Positions 1-10,407 of a stretch of DNA of 64,000 nucleotides are shown here, in pieces (positions within the stretch are counted from its first letter, which is position 1; the number at the start of each line of letters is the position of its first letter). The stretch is from Neoarius graeffei. Taxonomy: Eukaryota; Chordata; Actinopteri; Siluriformes; Ariidae. Under the pieces are notes generated by a model, which worked only from the letters and a program-made list of their open reading frames with translations, had not been told where the DNA came from and did no database searches. The stretch is from NCBI RefSeq assembly GCF_027579695.1, contig NC_083572.1, forward strand, positions 19,010,421 to 19,074,420, read 5' to 3'. The position numbers and the translations under genes are program-made.

Positions 1-8
1 AGTGCAGG

Positions 9-875
9 ATGTTTAGTCATTCTTCCTCCATCGCTAGTGATAGCTTTATTTGTGATGAGTGCAGATTAGTTAGCTCCCTGACAGAGAAGATTACAGTGTT
101 AGAAGTGCGTATCCAGGCTTTAGAGAAGGCCAGTGAGAATGAGAACAGTGTAGTTTCTGTAGGGGAAAGTCTGGATGCCCTAGATGGAGTTAGTAATCCC
201 CCAACTCTGGCATTAGAGCCCTTACAGCAGGGCGAATGGGTGACAGCTCGGCAGCATAAGCGTAGAGCCAAAGCTACTGCTGAGGCTCGCCCACAGGAGC
301 ACCACTCCCCTCTGCTTCACATGTCAAACAGGTTTGCTCTCCTTAGTGATGCACTCACTGAGAAACCTGAAAGAGCTCTGGTTATAGGGGACTCTATCAT
401 ATGGCATGTGAAATTAGCTCAGCCTTTAGGGGCACCAGCAGCTTTAGTCAGGTGTATACCGGGAGCCAGGGCACCGGACATAGCAGGTAATCTTAGGGTC
501 CTAGGCAAGCACAGGTTGTCAAAGATAGTTATCCATGCAGGAGCTAATGATATATGCCTTTGTCAGTCTGACGTTACTAAGAGTAACTTTGTAGAGGTGT
601 TTAAATTAGTGAAGGTGATGTCTGATACTATAGTATGCTCTGGCCCCATCCCAATGTGGCGTGGCGATGTAGCTTGCAGCAGGTTATGGTTGCTGAACTG
701 CTGGTTGTCCAGGTGGTGCTCTGAAAACAGTGTGGGCTTTATAGATAATTGGGCTAATTTTGAGGGCACTGCTGGCCTGTTAGGGCGGGGCAGTATCCAT
801 CCCACTCAGGAAGGTGCTGCTTTCATTTCCTGCAGCATAGGTCATAGTCTCAGAACAGGCCTAGTTAATTTCTGA
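9..875 (+). CDS. LINE ORF1 protein with SGNH/GDSL-type esterase domain
   Basis: This is a 288-residue open frame, intact within the window. The N-terminal third has a Cys pair near residues 15-18 and a short heptad-like stretch (residues 23-45), as in LINE ORF1 proteins that self-associate. The C-terminal half reads as an SGNH hydrolase: a G-D-S-I block near residue 127 (nucleophile Ser), a G-A-N-D block near residue 179, and an I-H-P-T-Q-E-G block near residue 263 supplying the His. ORF1 esterases occur in CR1/L2-type LINEs, where they are thought to help the ribonucleoprotein interact with membranes or nucleic acid. It precedes the broken ORF2. It is a retrotransposon gene, not a host gene. 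The start codon is the first ATG visible; an earlier one outside the window cannot be excluded. Confidence 0.8.
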   Translation: MFSHSSSIASDSFICDECRLVSSLTEKITVLEVRIQALEKASENENSVVSVGESLDALDGVSNPPTLALEPLQQGEWVTARQHKRRAKATAEARPQEHHSPLLHMSNRFALLSDALTEKPERALVIGDSIIWHVKLAQPLGAPAALVRCIPGARAPDIAGNLRVLGKHRLSKIVIHAGANDICLCQSDVTKSNFVEVFKLVKVMSDTIVCSGPIPMWRGDVACSRLWLLNCWLSRWCSENSVGFIDNWANFEGTAGLLGRGSIHPTQEGAAFISCSIGHSLRTGLVNF

Positions 876-1303
876 CAATCCAGAGCCAAGGCCAGGGAGC
901 AGACAAACAGGTTAAACAGACTGTCTGCTACCTGCACAGAGTCATCACTCAGGGTCCACTACATCGAGACTGTGTCTGTTCCCCGAGCTCAACAAAAAAG
1001 TAGGAATACTCAGAGTTTGTTCCAGTAACCTAATCAATATAAAATTAGATCATACTGACTGTACAGCTGCTGCCAGCACCTTTGATCTACAGTGCCTTGA
1101 AAAAGTATTCATACCCCTTGAACTTTTTCATATTTTTCCACCTTACAACCATGAACTTAAAAGTTTTTTAATGAGATTTTATGTGATAGACCAACACAGA
1201 GTAGCACATAATTGTGAAGTGAAACGAAAATGATAAATGGTCTTCAAAATTTTAAACAAATAAAAATCTGAAAAATGTGGTGTGCATTAGTATTCAGCCC
1301 CCT

Positions 1304-1687
1304 GTACTCTCATCTCATTATCTCTAGCCGCTTTATCTTGTTCTACAGGCAAGCTGGAGCCTATCCCAGCTGACTACAGGCAAAAGGCGGGGTACACCCT
1401 GGACAAGTCACCAGGTCATCACAGTGCCGACACATAGACACAGACAACCATTCACACCTACGGTCAATTTAGAGTCACCAGTTAACCTAACCTGCATGTC
1501 TTTGGACTGTGGGGGAAACCGGAGCACCTAGAGGAAACCCATGCGGACACGGGGAGAACATGCAAACTCCACACAGAAAGGCCCTTGCCGGCCACGGGGC
1601 TCGAACCCAGACCTTCTTGCTGTGAGGCGACAGCGCTAACCACTACACCACCATGCCACCCCCCCCCCCCCCCCCCCCCCGTACTCT
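1304..1687 (-). mobile_element. tRNA-derived SINE inside the Tc1 element
   Basis: On the plus strand the copy starts with the (CTCAT)n tail and ends with the tRNA-like head, so it is oriented on the minus strand. It is followed by a run of about 25 C. Duplications of gtactct at 1304-1310 and 1681-1687 flank it. The head has an A-box (GTGGTGTAGTGGTTAGCG) and a B-box-like GGTTCGAGCCC. Confidence 0.9.
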
Positions 1688-1845
1688 GATACCTCTAAAT
1701 ACAATCCAGTGCAATCAATTGCCTTCAGAAGTCATCTAATTAGTTAATAGAGTCCTACTGTGTGTAATTTACTCTCAGCATAAATACACTGGTTCTGTGA
1801 AGGCCTCAGTGGTTTGTTAGAGAACACTGAAGAACAAACAGCATC

Positions 1846-2840
1846 ATGAAGACCAAAGAACTCACCAGACAGGTCAGGGATAAAGTTCTGGAGAAGTTTA
1901 AAGCAGGGTTAGGTGATAAAAAATATCCCAAGCTCTGAACATCTCAAGAAGCACTGTTCAATCCATCATTCAAAAATGGAAAAACTGCAAACCTACCAAG
2001 CCATGGCCGTCCACCTAAACTGACAGAGCAAGCAAGGAGAGCACTGGTCAGAGAAGCAGCCAAGAGGCCCATGATCACTCTGGAGGAGCTGCAGAAATCC
2101 ACAGCTCAGGTGAGAGAATCTGTGCACAGGACAACTATAAGTCGTACACTCCACAAATCTGGCCTTTTTGGAAGAGTGGCAAGAAGAAACCCATTGCTGA
2201 AAGACAGGCATTAGAAGTCCTGTTTGCCAGAAGCCATGTAGGGGACACAGCAAACATGTGGAAGAAGGTGCTTTGGTCAGATGAGACCAAAGTTGAACTT
2301 TTTGGCCTAAATGCAAAGCGCTATGTGTGGCGGAAAACTAACACTGCTCATCACCCTGCACACACCATCCCCACTGTGAAACATGGTGGTGGCAGCATCA
2401 TGCTATGGGGATGCTTTTCTTCAGCAGGGACAGGGAAGCTGGTCAGAGTTGATGGGAAGATGGATGGAGCTAAATACAGGGCAATCCTGGAAGAAAACCT
2501 GTTGGAGGCTACAAAAGACTTGAGACTGGGAAGGAGATTCACCTTCAATGACCCTAAACATACAGCCAGAGCTACAATGGAATGGTTTAGTAGATCAAAG
2601 AATATTTATGTGTTAGAATGGCCCAGTCAAAGTCCAGACCTAAATCCCATTGAGCATCTGTGGCAAGACTTGAAAATTGCTGTTCACAGATACTCTCCAT
2701 CCGATCTGGCTGAGCTTGAGCTATTTTGCAAAGAAGAATGGGCAAAAATTTCAGTGTCTATATGTGCAAAGCTGGTAGAGACATACCACAAAAGACTTGC
2801 AGCTGTAATTGCAGCAAAAGGTGGCTCTACAAAGTATTGA
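1846..2840 (+). pseudogene. Tc1-like transposase, degenerate
   Basis: This is the remnant of a cut-and-paste transposase. The frame opens at ATG 1846 with the N-terminal helix-turn-helix region, but it is interrupted near 1925 (stop) and near 2210. The longest open piece is 2256-2840. It holds the first catalytic Asp (W-S-D-E-T) and the Glu (S-P-D-L-N-P-I-E). The short stretch that normally precedes N-D-P-K-H and carries the second catalytic Asp is missing, an in-frame loss. With frameshifts and a lost active-site residue this copy cannot encode an active enzyme. Confidence 0.88.
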
Positions 2841-3060
2841 TGCAGGGGGGCTGAATACTAATGCACATCACATTTTTCAGATTTTTATTTGTTTAAAATT
2901 TTGAAGACCATTTATCATTTTCGTTTCACTTCACAATTTCGTGCTACTCTGTGTTGGTCTATCACATAAAATCTAAATAAAAAACGTTTAAGTTCATGGT
3001 TGTAAGGTGGATAAATGTGAAAAAGTTCAAGGGATATGAATACTTTTGCAAGGCACTGTA

Positions 3061-5645
3061 AAGGTGGGGCTATTAAATATTAGATCTCTTACATCTAAAC
3101 TGCTAATGGTTAATGAACTTATTACTGATCAGGAGTTTAATGTACTTTGTTTAACTGAAACATGGATTAAGCCAAATGAATATATAGCATTAAATGAAGC
3201 TAGTCCTCCTGGATACAGTTATAGACACCAGCCTCGTCTAATTGGCAGAGGAGGAGGCGTCGCGGTTATTTATAATTATTATCTAGGTGTAACACAAAAA
3301 CCTGGTTATAAATTTAATACATTTGAAGTTCTTCATACTAATATAATGTATGTAGCCTCGAAAAATAGGTCTACCCAGTTCATTCCGTTACTTATTATTT
3401 ACAGGCCCCCAGGGCCATATTCTGAGTTTCTTTCTGAATTTGCAGATTTTATCTCAGATCTGGTTATTTCCTTAGACAAAGCTTTAGTTGTCAGAGATTT
3501 TAATTTTCACTTTGATAACCCAGAAGACCCTTTGAAAACAGCGTTTATGTCCATTTTAGATTCAGTAGGAATTAATCAGAATGTCATAGGACTGACCCAT
3601 AATGGTGGTCACACCCTCAATCTAATACTAACATTCAGGTTAAACGTAAAAAATATAGTCATACTTCCACAGTCCGAAGTTATCTTAGATCATTATCTCA
3701 TCTCATTCAAACTATGCCTGAGTAATAATATATGCACCTCACCACACTACATTAACGTCAACTACTGCACAGAGCTTTATAAATGATCTCCCAGAGTTAT
3801 CAACTTTGATTGGGTCACTGTCAGCCCCTGCAGAACTTGATCAGGCAACTGAATGCTTAGAGTCAATGTTCTGCCATACTTTAGATAATGTAGCTCCTCT
3901 TAAAAGGAAAATGGTCAGAGACAAAAAAAATTAGCACCCTGGTATAATGACACTCGCAGTTTGAAACAGACCACTTAAAAATTGGAACGTAAATGGTGTC
4001 AAACAAAATTGGTAACATTCAAATTAGCGTGGAAGGAGAGCTTCCTGACATATAGAAAAGCTCTTAGTGCTGCTAGATCAACATATCTCTCCTCCCTAAC
4101 AGAAGATAACAAAAATAATCCTAGATTCCTATGTAATACTGTAGCATAATTAACCAGGAATAAGTCCACTATAGACACATGCACACCTATGTAGTAGCAA
4201 AGACTTCATGAATTTTTTTTAATGACAAAATTGAGAATATCTGACAAAAAATTCAAATTACTAATTTAAGGTCAGACAATGTAAGTGACCTTGTAGTTAA
4301 CAATATAACTGTATCAGATCAGCAATTAGAATGTTTTACTCCCCTTAGAGAAATTGAATTACTTTCATTAATCTCCGCATCAAAAGCCTCAACTTGTGTA
4401 CTAGATCCCTTACCTACACGTCTATTCAAACAGATAATACTTGAAGTAACTGAAGCGCTTCTAAAAATAATAAATTCTTCTCTTACGATTGGCTATGTAC
4501 CCAAATCCTTTAAACTAGCAGTTCTCAAACCCCTGATTAAAAAACCTGACCTTGATCCCTGTCAGCTGTCCAATTATTGGCCAATATCAAACCTCCCCTT
4601 TATCTCAAAGATCCTTGAAAAAGCTGTGGCACAGCAGTTATGCTCATATTTACATAGGAATAACATCCATGAAATGTATCAGTCAGGATTTAGGCCTCAT
4701 CCTAGCACAGAGACAGCTCTGGCTAAAGTAGTAAACGACCTACTGTTGGCGTCTGATCAGGGCTGTGTCTTGCTGCTTGTGTTGCTTGACCTTAGTGCAG
4801 CATTTGATACTATTGATCATTCCATTCTTCTGGATAGACTAGAAAATGTTATGGGAGTTAAGGGAATGGCCCTCTCCTGGCTCAGGTCTTATTTAACTGA
4901 TCGCTATCAGTATGTTGATGTAAATGGTGATTTTTCTAGACATACTGAGGTAAAGTTTGGTGTTCCACAAGCTTCTGTCTTGGGTCCATTGCTTTTTTCT
5001 TTATATGTATTACCTCTGGGCGATGTTATTCGTAAACATTGTATTAGTTTCTACTGTTATGCTGATGACACACAGTTGTATGTTTCTGCAAAACCTGATG
5101 AGAGACACCAGCTTAATAGAATTGAGGAATGTGTGAAGGACATTAGACACTGGATGCTTATTAACTTCCTTCTGCTTAACTCTGACAAGACTGAAGTACT
5201 TGTACTAGGACCACATGCAGCTAGAAGTAAGTTTTCTGATTACACAGTAACTCTGGTTGGCCTTTCTGTTTCTTCGCATGCAGCAGTAAAAGACCTCGGG
5301 GTGATTATTGACCCCAGTCTTTCATTCGAAACTCACATTGATAATATTACCCGGATAGCTTTCTTTCATCTCAGAAATATTGCTAAGATAAGAAATTTAA
5401 TGTCACTACAAGATGCGGAAAAACTAGTTCATGCTTTTGTTACCTCCAGGTTGGATTATTGTAATGACTTACTGTCTGGATGTTCCAATAAGTGCATAAA
5501 CAAGTTCCAGTTAGTTCAAAATGCAGCAGCAAGAGTCCTTACTAGAACTAGAAAATATGACCACATCACCCCTGTCTTATCCACACTGCATTGGCTCCCA
5601 ATCAAATTTTGTATTGATTATAAAATACTACTATTGACCTTTTAA
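3061..5645 (+). pseudogene. CR1/L2-like LINE ORF2 (endonuclease and reverse transcriptase), broken
   Basis: 3061-3786 encodes an apurinic-type endonuclease domain: a start block reading N-I-R-S-L, then L-T-E-T-W near 3145 and R-D-F-N-F-H near 3490. The usual G-D-F is changed to R-D-F, a hit in a catalytic block. 3787-4625 is decayed, with stops and frame changes. 4626-5645 is a 339-residue open piece in another frame with reverse transcriptase blocks: [25 protein letters not shown] and the catalytic Y-A-D-D near 5060. The C-terminal H-W-L-P-I motif of this clade is at about 5590. Copying function is lost. Confidence 0.88.
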
Positions 5646-6783
5646 AGCACTGAATGGTCTCGCACCACAGTACCTGAGTGAACTTCTGGTCCTCTATGAC
5701 CTGCCATGCCTACTTAGATCAAAAGGTGCATGCTATCTGCTGGTACCTCGTATGGTGGAGGCTACATCAGGGGGTAAAGCCTTTTCTTTCAAAGCCCCAC
5801 AGTTATGGAACAGCCTTCCAAGTAATGTTCGGGAATCAGACACAGTCTCAGCATTTAAGTCTAGGCTGAAAACATATCTGTTTAGTCAAGCCTTTTGTTA
5901 ATGGTGTTTATGAAGTAAAGGTGTACCGTAGATCTGGAGGGTCCTCAGACATAGTGTGTTTTGGTAAACTGGGATGTATGGATGCTATCAGTCCCCAACT
6001 CGCTTGCTCACTCAAGTTTGTTGACGGTGTAGTGGCTGGCTGCTTTATGTCCCAGGGCTCCCTCATGCCTGTGTTACCTTCTGGCTCTCCCCTTTTAGTT
6101 ATGCTGTCATAGTTAGTTTTGCCGGAGTCCCTGCTTGTACTCAGTGCAATATGTATACTGTGCCTACTTATTCAGGTGACATTGGGCATACCTAACAGCC
6201 TGTGTTTTCTCCCCCCCCAATCTGTCCCTCTGAGTTACATGTCGGTCCTGGGATCGAGATGCTGACCTCTTCTGCTCCTCGGACCTGCCTGATCCATCCT
6301 GGTACCCTGTGTCTGGTTGGAGTCTCATTGCATCACTTCTGTGGAGGATGGCCCCATATGGACAGTTGAAAGTCACACCTGGAGGACACTCTGGACACTT
6401 ACAGTAATGCTTTTATGGCTGAGGACTACAGTTGACTTGCTAACTTTAGGATTGCAGTTGTCATGAACAGTTTTACACTCAAGTTTCTATCAATTAATAG
6501 TTTATAACGTCAACGACACTGACTTCATGTTAAAACTCTTAATGTTATCGTCATGTTGTCTGTTGTTGCCCAAATGAGGATGGGTTCCCTTTTGAGTCTG
6601 GTTCCTCTTGAGGTTTCTTCCTCATGTCGTCTAAGGGAGTTTTTCCTTGCCACCGTCACCTTGCTTGCTCATTGGGGATCGATTAGGGATAAAATTAGCT
6701 CATGTTTTAAGTTGTTCAAATTCTGTAAAGCTGCTTTGCGACAATGTTTATTTTTAAAAGCACTATACAAATAAACTTGACTT
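5646..6783 (+). other. 3' UTR of LINE copy 1
   Basis: No coding frame survives after the reverse transcriptase. The last 230 bp (from about 6550) match the 3' UTRs at 8280-8437 plus 14091-14189 and at 59520-59770, including the terminal TTTGCGACAATG and AAATAAACTTGACTTG blocks thought to be recognised by the element's own reverse transcriptase. Confidence 0.75.
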
Positions 6784-7239
6784 GAATGCTGAACTGAAGC
6801 CTATGAACAGCATTCCTGCACATGTGTCCTTCTTGCCCAAGTGGCTAAGGGCCAGATGAAGGGTGGTGGCTATGGTGTCATCTGTTGACTGGTTCCAGCG
6901 ATACACGAACTGCAGGGAGTCCAGGGAGGGGGGGGGGGGGCAGCAGGGTCTTTATGTGCCTCATGATGAGCCTCTCAAAGCACCTCATAATGATGGGTGT
7001 GAGTGCAACTGGATAGTAGTCATTGAGGCAGGACACTGAAAACTTCTTTGGCACAGGGATGATGGTATTTGTCTTGAAGCACTTAGCCTACTACATGGCA
7101 TTGCTCAGGAAGATGTTGAAGATGTCAGTGAGAACAGCTGTCAGCTGGTCCACATATCCTCTGAGCACTTTACTGGGGAAGTTGTCTGGTCCAGCAGGCT
7201 TCTGTGGGTTGACCCTGCATAGAGTTTTCCTCACATCGG
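6784..7239 (-). pseudogene. Rex1-like LINE reverse transcriptase, downstream fragment
   Basis: On the minus strand this reads as reverse transcriptase with decayed frames: [34 protein letters not shown], and at the left edge F-S-S-A-F. A G run at 6930-6941 interrupts it. It continues the fragment at 14190-14594: the two join in frame across the 7-bp duplication acatcgg (7233-7239 and 14190-14196), so the 7240-14189 block is an insertion into one older element. Confidence 0.75.
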
Positions 7240-8056
7240 AGAATGAAATAGTGGTCAACTAGTGAAATCTCACTGCAGACTTTCTAGAAAAGCAGTCAGC
7301 TAATGATTGTATTATTTTGTGGTGAATAAGAGAAAAGAAGATACAAAGAAGACGAGCATCTATCTGTCTTTTTTGTCAAAAATGATACCCAAACAATGGC
7401 TACTACCTTCCTGAATCCTTTGGTAAGTTCTATTTTTTTTAGTGGTTTTGAGTGATTCAAGCAACTAAAGATACATTTTAGAGTTTATGAAATTAAAGTT
7501 ACTTTCAAAATGAAGTACAACTAGATGAATTGGAAAAGGAGCACTGATTTTTAAGAGATTCATAAGTGCTTCTCTTTGAGGCAATCTCATGTGTGTATTT
7601 GAATTTCCTGTGTCCTGCAATCAGTTGAGTTATTTCAGTGGCACTTTCAGATACAAGGAATCGATTGACATTTTGTGAAACAACCAGAGAATATCTTGTT
7701 TTGGACAACACTTCCCTCAACAGAAAAAAACAACACAACCTCTAGAGGATAGAATTGGCCAGTACAGGGGTCAAACCTGTGACCTTGGCGTTATTAACAC
7801 CATGCTCTAATTAACTGAGCTAACCAGCCAAGACAAAGACATGCATTTCTACTGAGGTGCTCCACTAAGTAGTGATGAGGTGGTGCCTTTCCCTTGAACA
7901 GATGTCTTTTCTCTTGATTATTGTTTTGAAGCCCTCAGTTTGACCCACTCACATATTTACACAGGGGGATGAAAATCCCAACATCCAATCTGAAAAACTT
8001 ATTATACCTACTGAGCAAAGTCAGCTTGGATACGGTAGCCTTAACAATGTGAAAGA
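7240..8056. other. Unassigned left part of the inserted block
   Basis: This 0.8-kb stretch lies inside the acatcgg-flanked insertion but left of recognisable L2 3' UTR. Apart from the tRNA-Ile-like sequence at 7756-7829 I see no coding frame or known repeat. It may be LINE 3' UTR I cannot recognise, or a further nested element. Confidence 0.4.
7756..7829 (-). tRNA. tRNA-Ile(AAU)-like sequence, possibly pseudogene
   Basis: The minus strand folds as a 74-nt tRNA. The acceptor stem GGCTGGT pairs with ACTGGCC (two G-U pairs), followed by discriminator A. The A-box is GGTTAGCTCAGTTAATTAG, the anticodon loop is TTAATAA (AAU), and the T stem is ACAGG/CCTGT. It differs from a standard tRNA-Ile at a few places, including T for C in the T-loop (TTTGACC), which weakens the B-box. 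It sits within an insertion, so a tRNA pseudogene or tRNA-headed SINE is as likely as a working gene. No intron is seen. Confidence 0.6.
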
Positions 8057-8437
8057 ATGATGCATACCTACTTCCCTTCTTCAACATGGTGGCGCACTCT
8101 CCTGTCCTGGAGGCAGCACGGCCAGTGGAGTATGGAGGTGGTCAGTGCAGGGATGCTTTTGTGGCAGAGAACTGCAGTTGGCTTGCTGGCTTTAGGACTG
8201 CGGTTGTCGTGGGCAGTTTTGCACTCGAGTTTCCATCCGTGAACAGTTTGTGGCATCGACGGAATAGACTTGATGATGAAAGTGTTGTAATCATGCTATC
8301 TGTTATCACTCAAATGAGGATGGGTTCCCTTTTGAGTCTGGTTCCTCTCAAAGTTTCTTCCTCATTTCATCTGAGGGAGTTTTTCCTTGCCACCATTGCC
8401 ACAGACTTGCTCATTGGGGATAGACTAGGAATAAAAT
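8057..8437 (+). mobile_element. CR1/L2-like LINE copy 2, 3' UTR (left of LTR element)
   Basis: The sequence parallels 6290-6690 block by block, including AAATGAGGATGGGTTCCC and GAGTCTGGTTCCTCT. It is cut at 8437 by the Ty3/Gypsy element and resumes at 14091. The copy is severely 5' truncated. Confidence 0.8.
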
Positions 8438-9066
8438 TGTCATGGTCCTACCTGTGGGTTTCCTCTCTTCAGGTAACATCTCCACTCCTCTCTACTCAGC
8501 ATTACCGGCCACGCCCGCATACACTTCCTCTTATTAACTCTCAGTGGCTGTCATTGGCTGTTGCCTATCACCTGCTCCTCCTCTGTGTGTATTTAAGCTG
8601 CTGTCCTCCCTAGCTTCAGTGTCAAATCGTCTTCTAGGCGTCGACTCCGTCAACTCTTCAGTCCTGGTAACCTGACCCTGCATTTGTCCCTTATCTTGCT
8701 ACCTGATCTGTGACTCTGTGTTCCAGCCTGTTCCCCATTCCTGCCTGTTGTGCTGCCCTGTCTGCCTGCTGAGGGACTGCTCGCTGGGAGACCGCCTGAA
8801 CACCTAGTGCCATCAGCTTACAGCCTCCCTACTCTGACAACACCTGATCCTGTCTGATCTCTGCTGCTAAGCAGGGTCAAGCCTGGTCAGTATTTGGATG
8901 GGAGACCACAGACATCACCACCATGCTCCCACCAGCCATCCCTGCCTCTCAGTCCTCCTGCCACTGAACTTCACACATGCACATCCTCCCAACTCCCTTT
9001 GCCCTGTTATCAATAAAACTCAACATTTAACTTGCGCTCTTGGGTCCTCGTCTGTTTCTCCTGACA
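8438..9066 (+). repeat. 5' LTR of the chromovirus
   Basis: It starts TGTCATGG and ends CTGACA. A TATTTAA box lies at 8590-8596 and a poly(A) signal AATAAA at 9012-9017, so the R/U5 part includes the 5S-like domain at 8816-8907. The bases that follow (9067-9094) are not a primer-binding site but a copy of the LINE flank. Confidence 0.92.
8816..8907 (+). other. 5S rRNA-like domain in 5' LTR
   Basis: These 92 nt align without gaps to nucleotides 1-92 of vertebrate 5S rRNA as I remember it, at about 78% identity overall and about 85% in the last 62. The internal control region is best kept. The A-box core GCTAAGCAGGGTC is exact at 8866-8878, an intermediate-element-like GCCTGG is at 8881-8886, and the C-box core TTGGATGGGAGACC is exact at 8894-8907. 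The last 28 nt of 5S are absent. It lies in sense orientation, about 220 bp after the TATA-like box, so a Pol II transcript would carry it and Pol III factors could bind it. Confidence 0.85.
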
Positions 9067-9093
9067 AAAATTAGCTCATGTTTAAAGTCATTA

Positions 9094-10407
9094 ATGGCCG
9101 GTGACATTGCACCTCTGCTTCAGCTTGACCACCAGCTGCAACAACTATTGCAATAGCTCCAACAGCATCAGCTAACCCTGGTTCTGCAAGTTCTCACCAC
9201 TCCATCCGCTCATGTTCCACCTGCTCTGCCTCCCGGTGATCCGGAACGTTTCAATGGTGACCCAAACCAGGTCCGGCCATTCCTGACCAGCTGCTGTATC
9301 CAGTTCTCTCTGCAGCCCAGGACCTTCTCGATGGAGGAAGCCAAGGTGCGGTATGTCATTACTCACCTGACTGGCCGGGCTCAGCTGTGGGGGACAGCTG
9401 AATTCGACCGGCAGACCCTGGCCTGTGCCTCCTTCAGTGCCTTCGCTGAGGAGATGTTAAAGGTGTTCGACCTGGGCTCGTCAAGAACAGAGGCGTCACG
9501 AGCACTGATGAGTATCCATCAGGGCAACCGGATGGTGGCAGACTACTCCATCGACTTCCGCACCCTGGCGAGGCGCAGTTCGTGGAACATGGCGGTGCTG
9601 GTGGATGCCTTCCTCCACAGTTTGGCGGACTACGTCAAGGACGAGCTCGTTTCCCATGAGCAACCCCCAACACTCAATGAGGCCATTGCCCTCGCCGTAT
9701 GCATCGATCACCGTATCCAGATCCGCAGACGAGAGAAGGGGCGTCCTAGTCAAACCACCCGCACTTGGGGTGAGTCTTCCACTGCCCAGTTCCCGCCTGT
9801 CACGCCCCAAAGCCGACATAATCAGTCTGAGCCCATGGAGATCGGCCGTGCCTCCCTCACCCCCGAGGAGCGACAGCACCGCCTAACCTCCATCCATAAA
9901 CCCCTGCTTCAGCTCCACCTTCAGCTTCCCGACACCGCTTGTGCCCTGGCCACCCTGGTGGACTCTGGAGCCAAAGCTAACATCATGGACACAGAGCTCG
10001 CACGGCAGCTGGGTGTGGGATGCCACCATCTTACTCCACCCATTCCTGTACGAGCGCTGGGTGGACATCGTCTCGGCACAGTTACACACATCACAGCCCC
10101 TGTGACAATGCTGCTGTCAGGTAACCACCAGGAGTCCATCCAATTCCACCTCCTACACTCACCCGGCCAACCACTCATCCTAGGGTACCCGTGGCTCTGT
10201 CTACACAACCCCAAACTCGACTGGGAGACTGGCACCATACGAGAGTGGGGAAGGGGCTGCCATCAGACCTGCTTGAAGGGAGCCGTCCTGCCAACCAACC
10301 AGGAGACCACCAGCTCCACCCCCGACATATCCAAGGTTCCTGTCTGCTATCACCACCTGAGGGAGGTGTTCAACAAGTCCAAGGCCACGTCGTTGCCCCC
10401 ACACTGA
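9094..10407 (+). pseudogene. Chromovirus gag and protease region, broken
   Basis: The frame opens at ATG 9094, right at the end of the 28-nt flank copy, and has an in-frame TAG at 9154-9156. It is then open from 9157 to a TGA at 10405-10407. The capsid-type gag core covers about 9220-9730. Protease carries the catalytic L-V-D-S-G-A block near 9955 (9955-9972) and an I-L-G-Y block near 10178. The Cys-Cys-His-Cys zinc knuckle expected between gag core and protease is absent: the L-T-P-E-E-R segment (about 9859) passes straight to the protease lead-in at about 9892, so it seems deleted in frame. Both stops look like C-to-T changes. Confidence 0.85.

Larger units (their letters stand above)
1090..3058 (+). 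mobile_element. Tc1-like DNA transposon inserted in LINE ORF2
   Basis: Long terminal inverted repeats (about 200 bp) start with CAGTGCCTTGAAAAAG at 1090 and end with the complement at 3058. Both ends are flanked by the TA target (1088-1089 and 3059-3060). The element carries a broken DDE transposase and is enlarged by a SINE (1311-1680) in its 5' non-coding part. Without the SINE it is about 1.6 kb, the usual Tc1 size. Confidence 0.93.
1..6783 (+). mobile_element. CR1/L2-like LINE, copy 1 (5' end off window)
   Basis: This is a non-LTR retrotransposon with an esterase-type ORF1 (9-875), an endonuclease/reverse-transcriptase ORF2 (about 3061-5645, broken) and a 3' UTR ending in the ACTTGACTTG-type tail near 6783. 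ORF2 is split at its start by a Tc1 element (1090-3058). Reading across the TA target joins the endonuclease frame smoothly, so the Tc1 came later. The tail abuts Rex1-like sequence at 6784, which suggests this LINE itself landed in a Rex1-like element whose other part lies left of the window. Clade assignment rests on ORF layout and the 3' end shared with 8057-8437, 14091-14189 and 59150-59770. Confidence 0.85.

Noticed and set aside
1580-1655. tRNA-like heads of SINEs as tRNA genes
   Set aside because: They have A- and B-box-like strings but do not fold as a full tRNA with an anticodon arm; they are fused to SINE bodies.
1661-1680. Long C run as an assembly gap
   Set aside because: It sits exactly at the SINE head and target duplication, as a homopolymer at an insertion junction; run length may be inaccurate but the junction is real.
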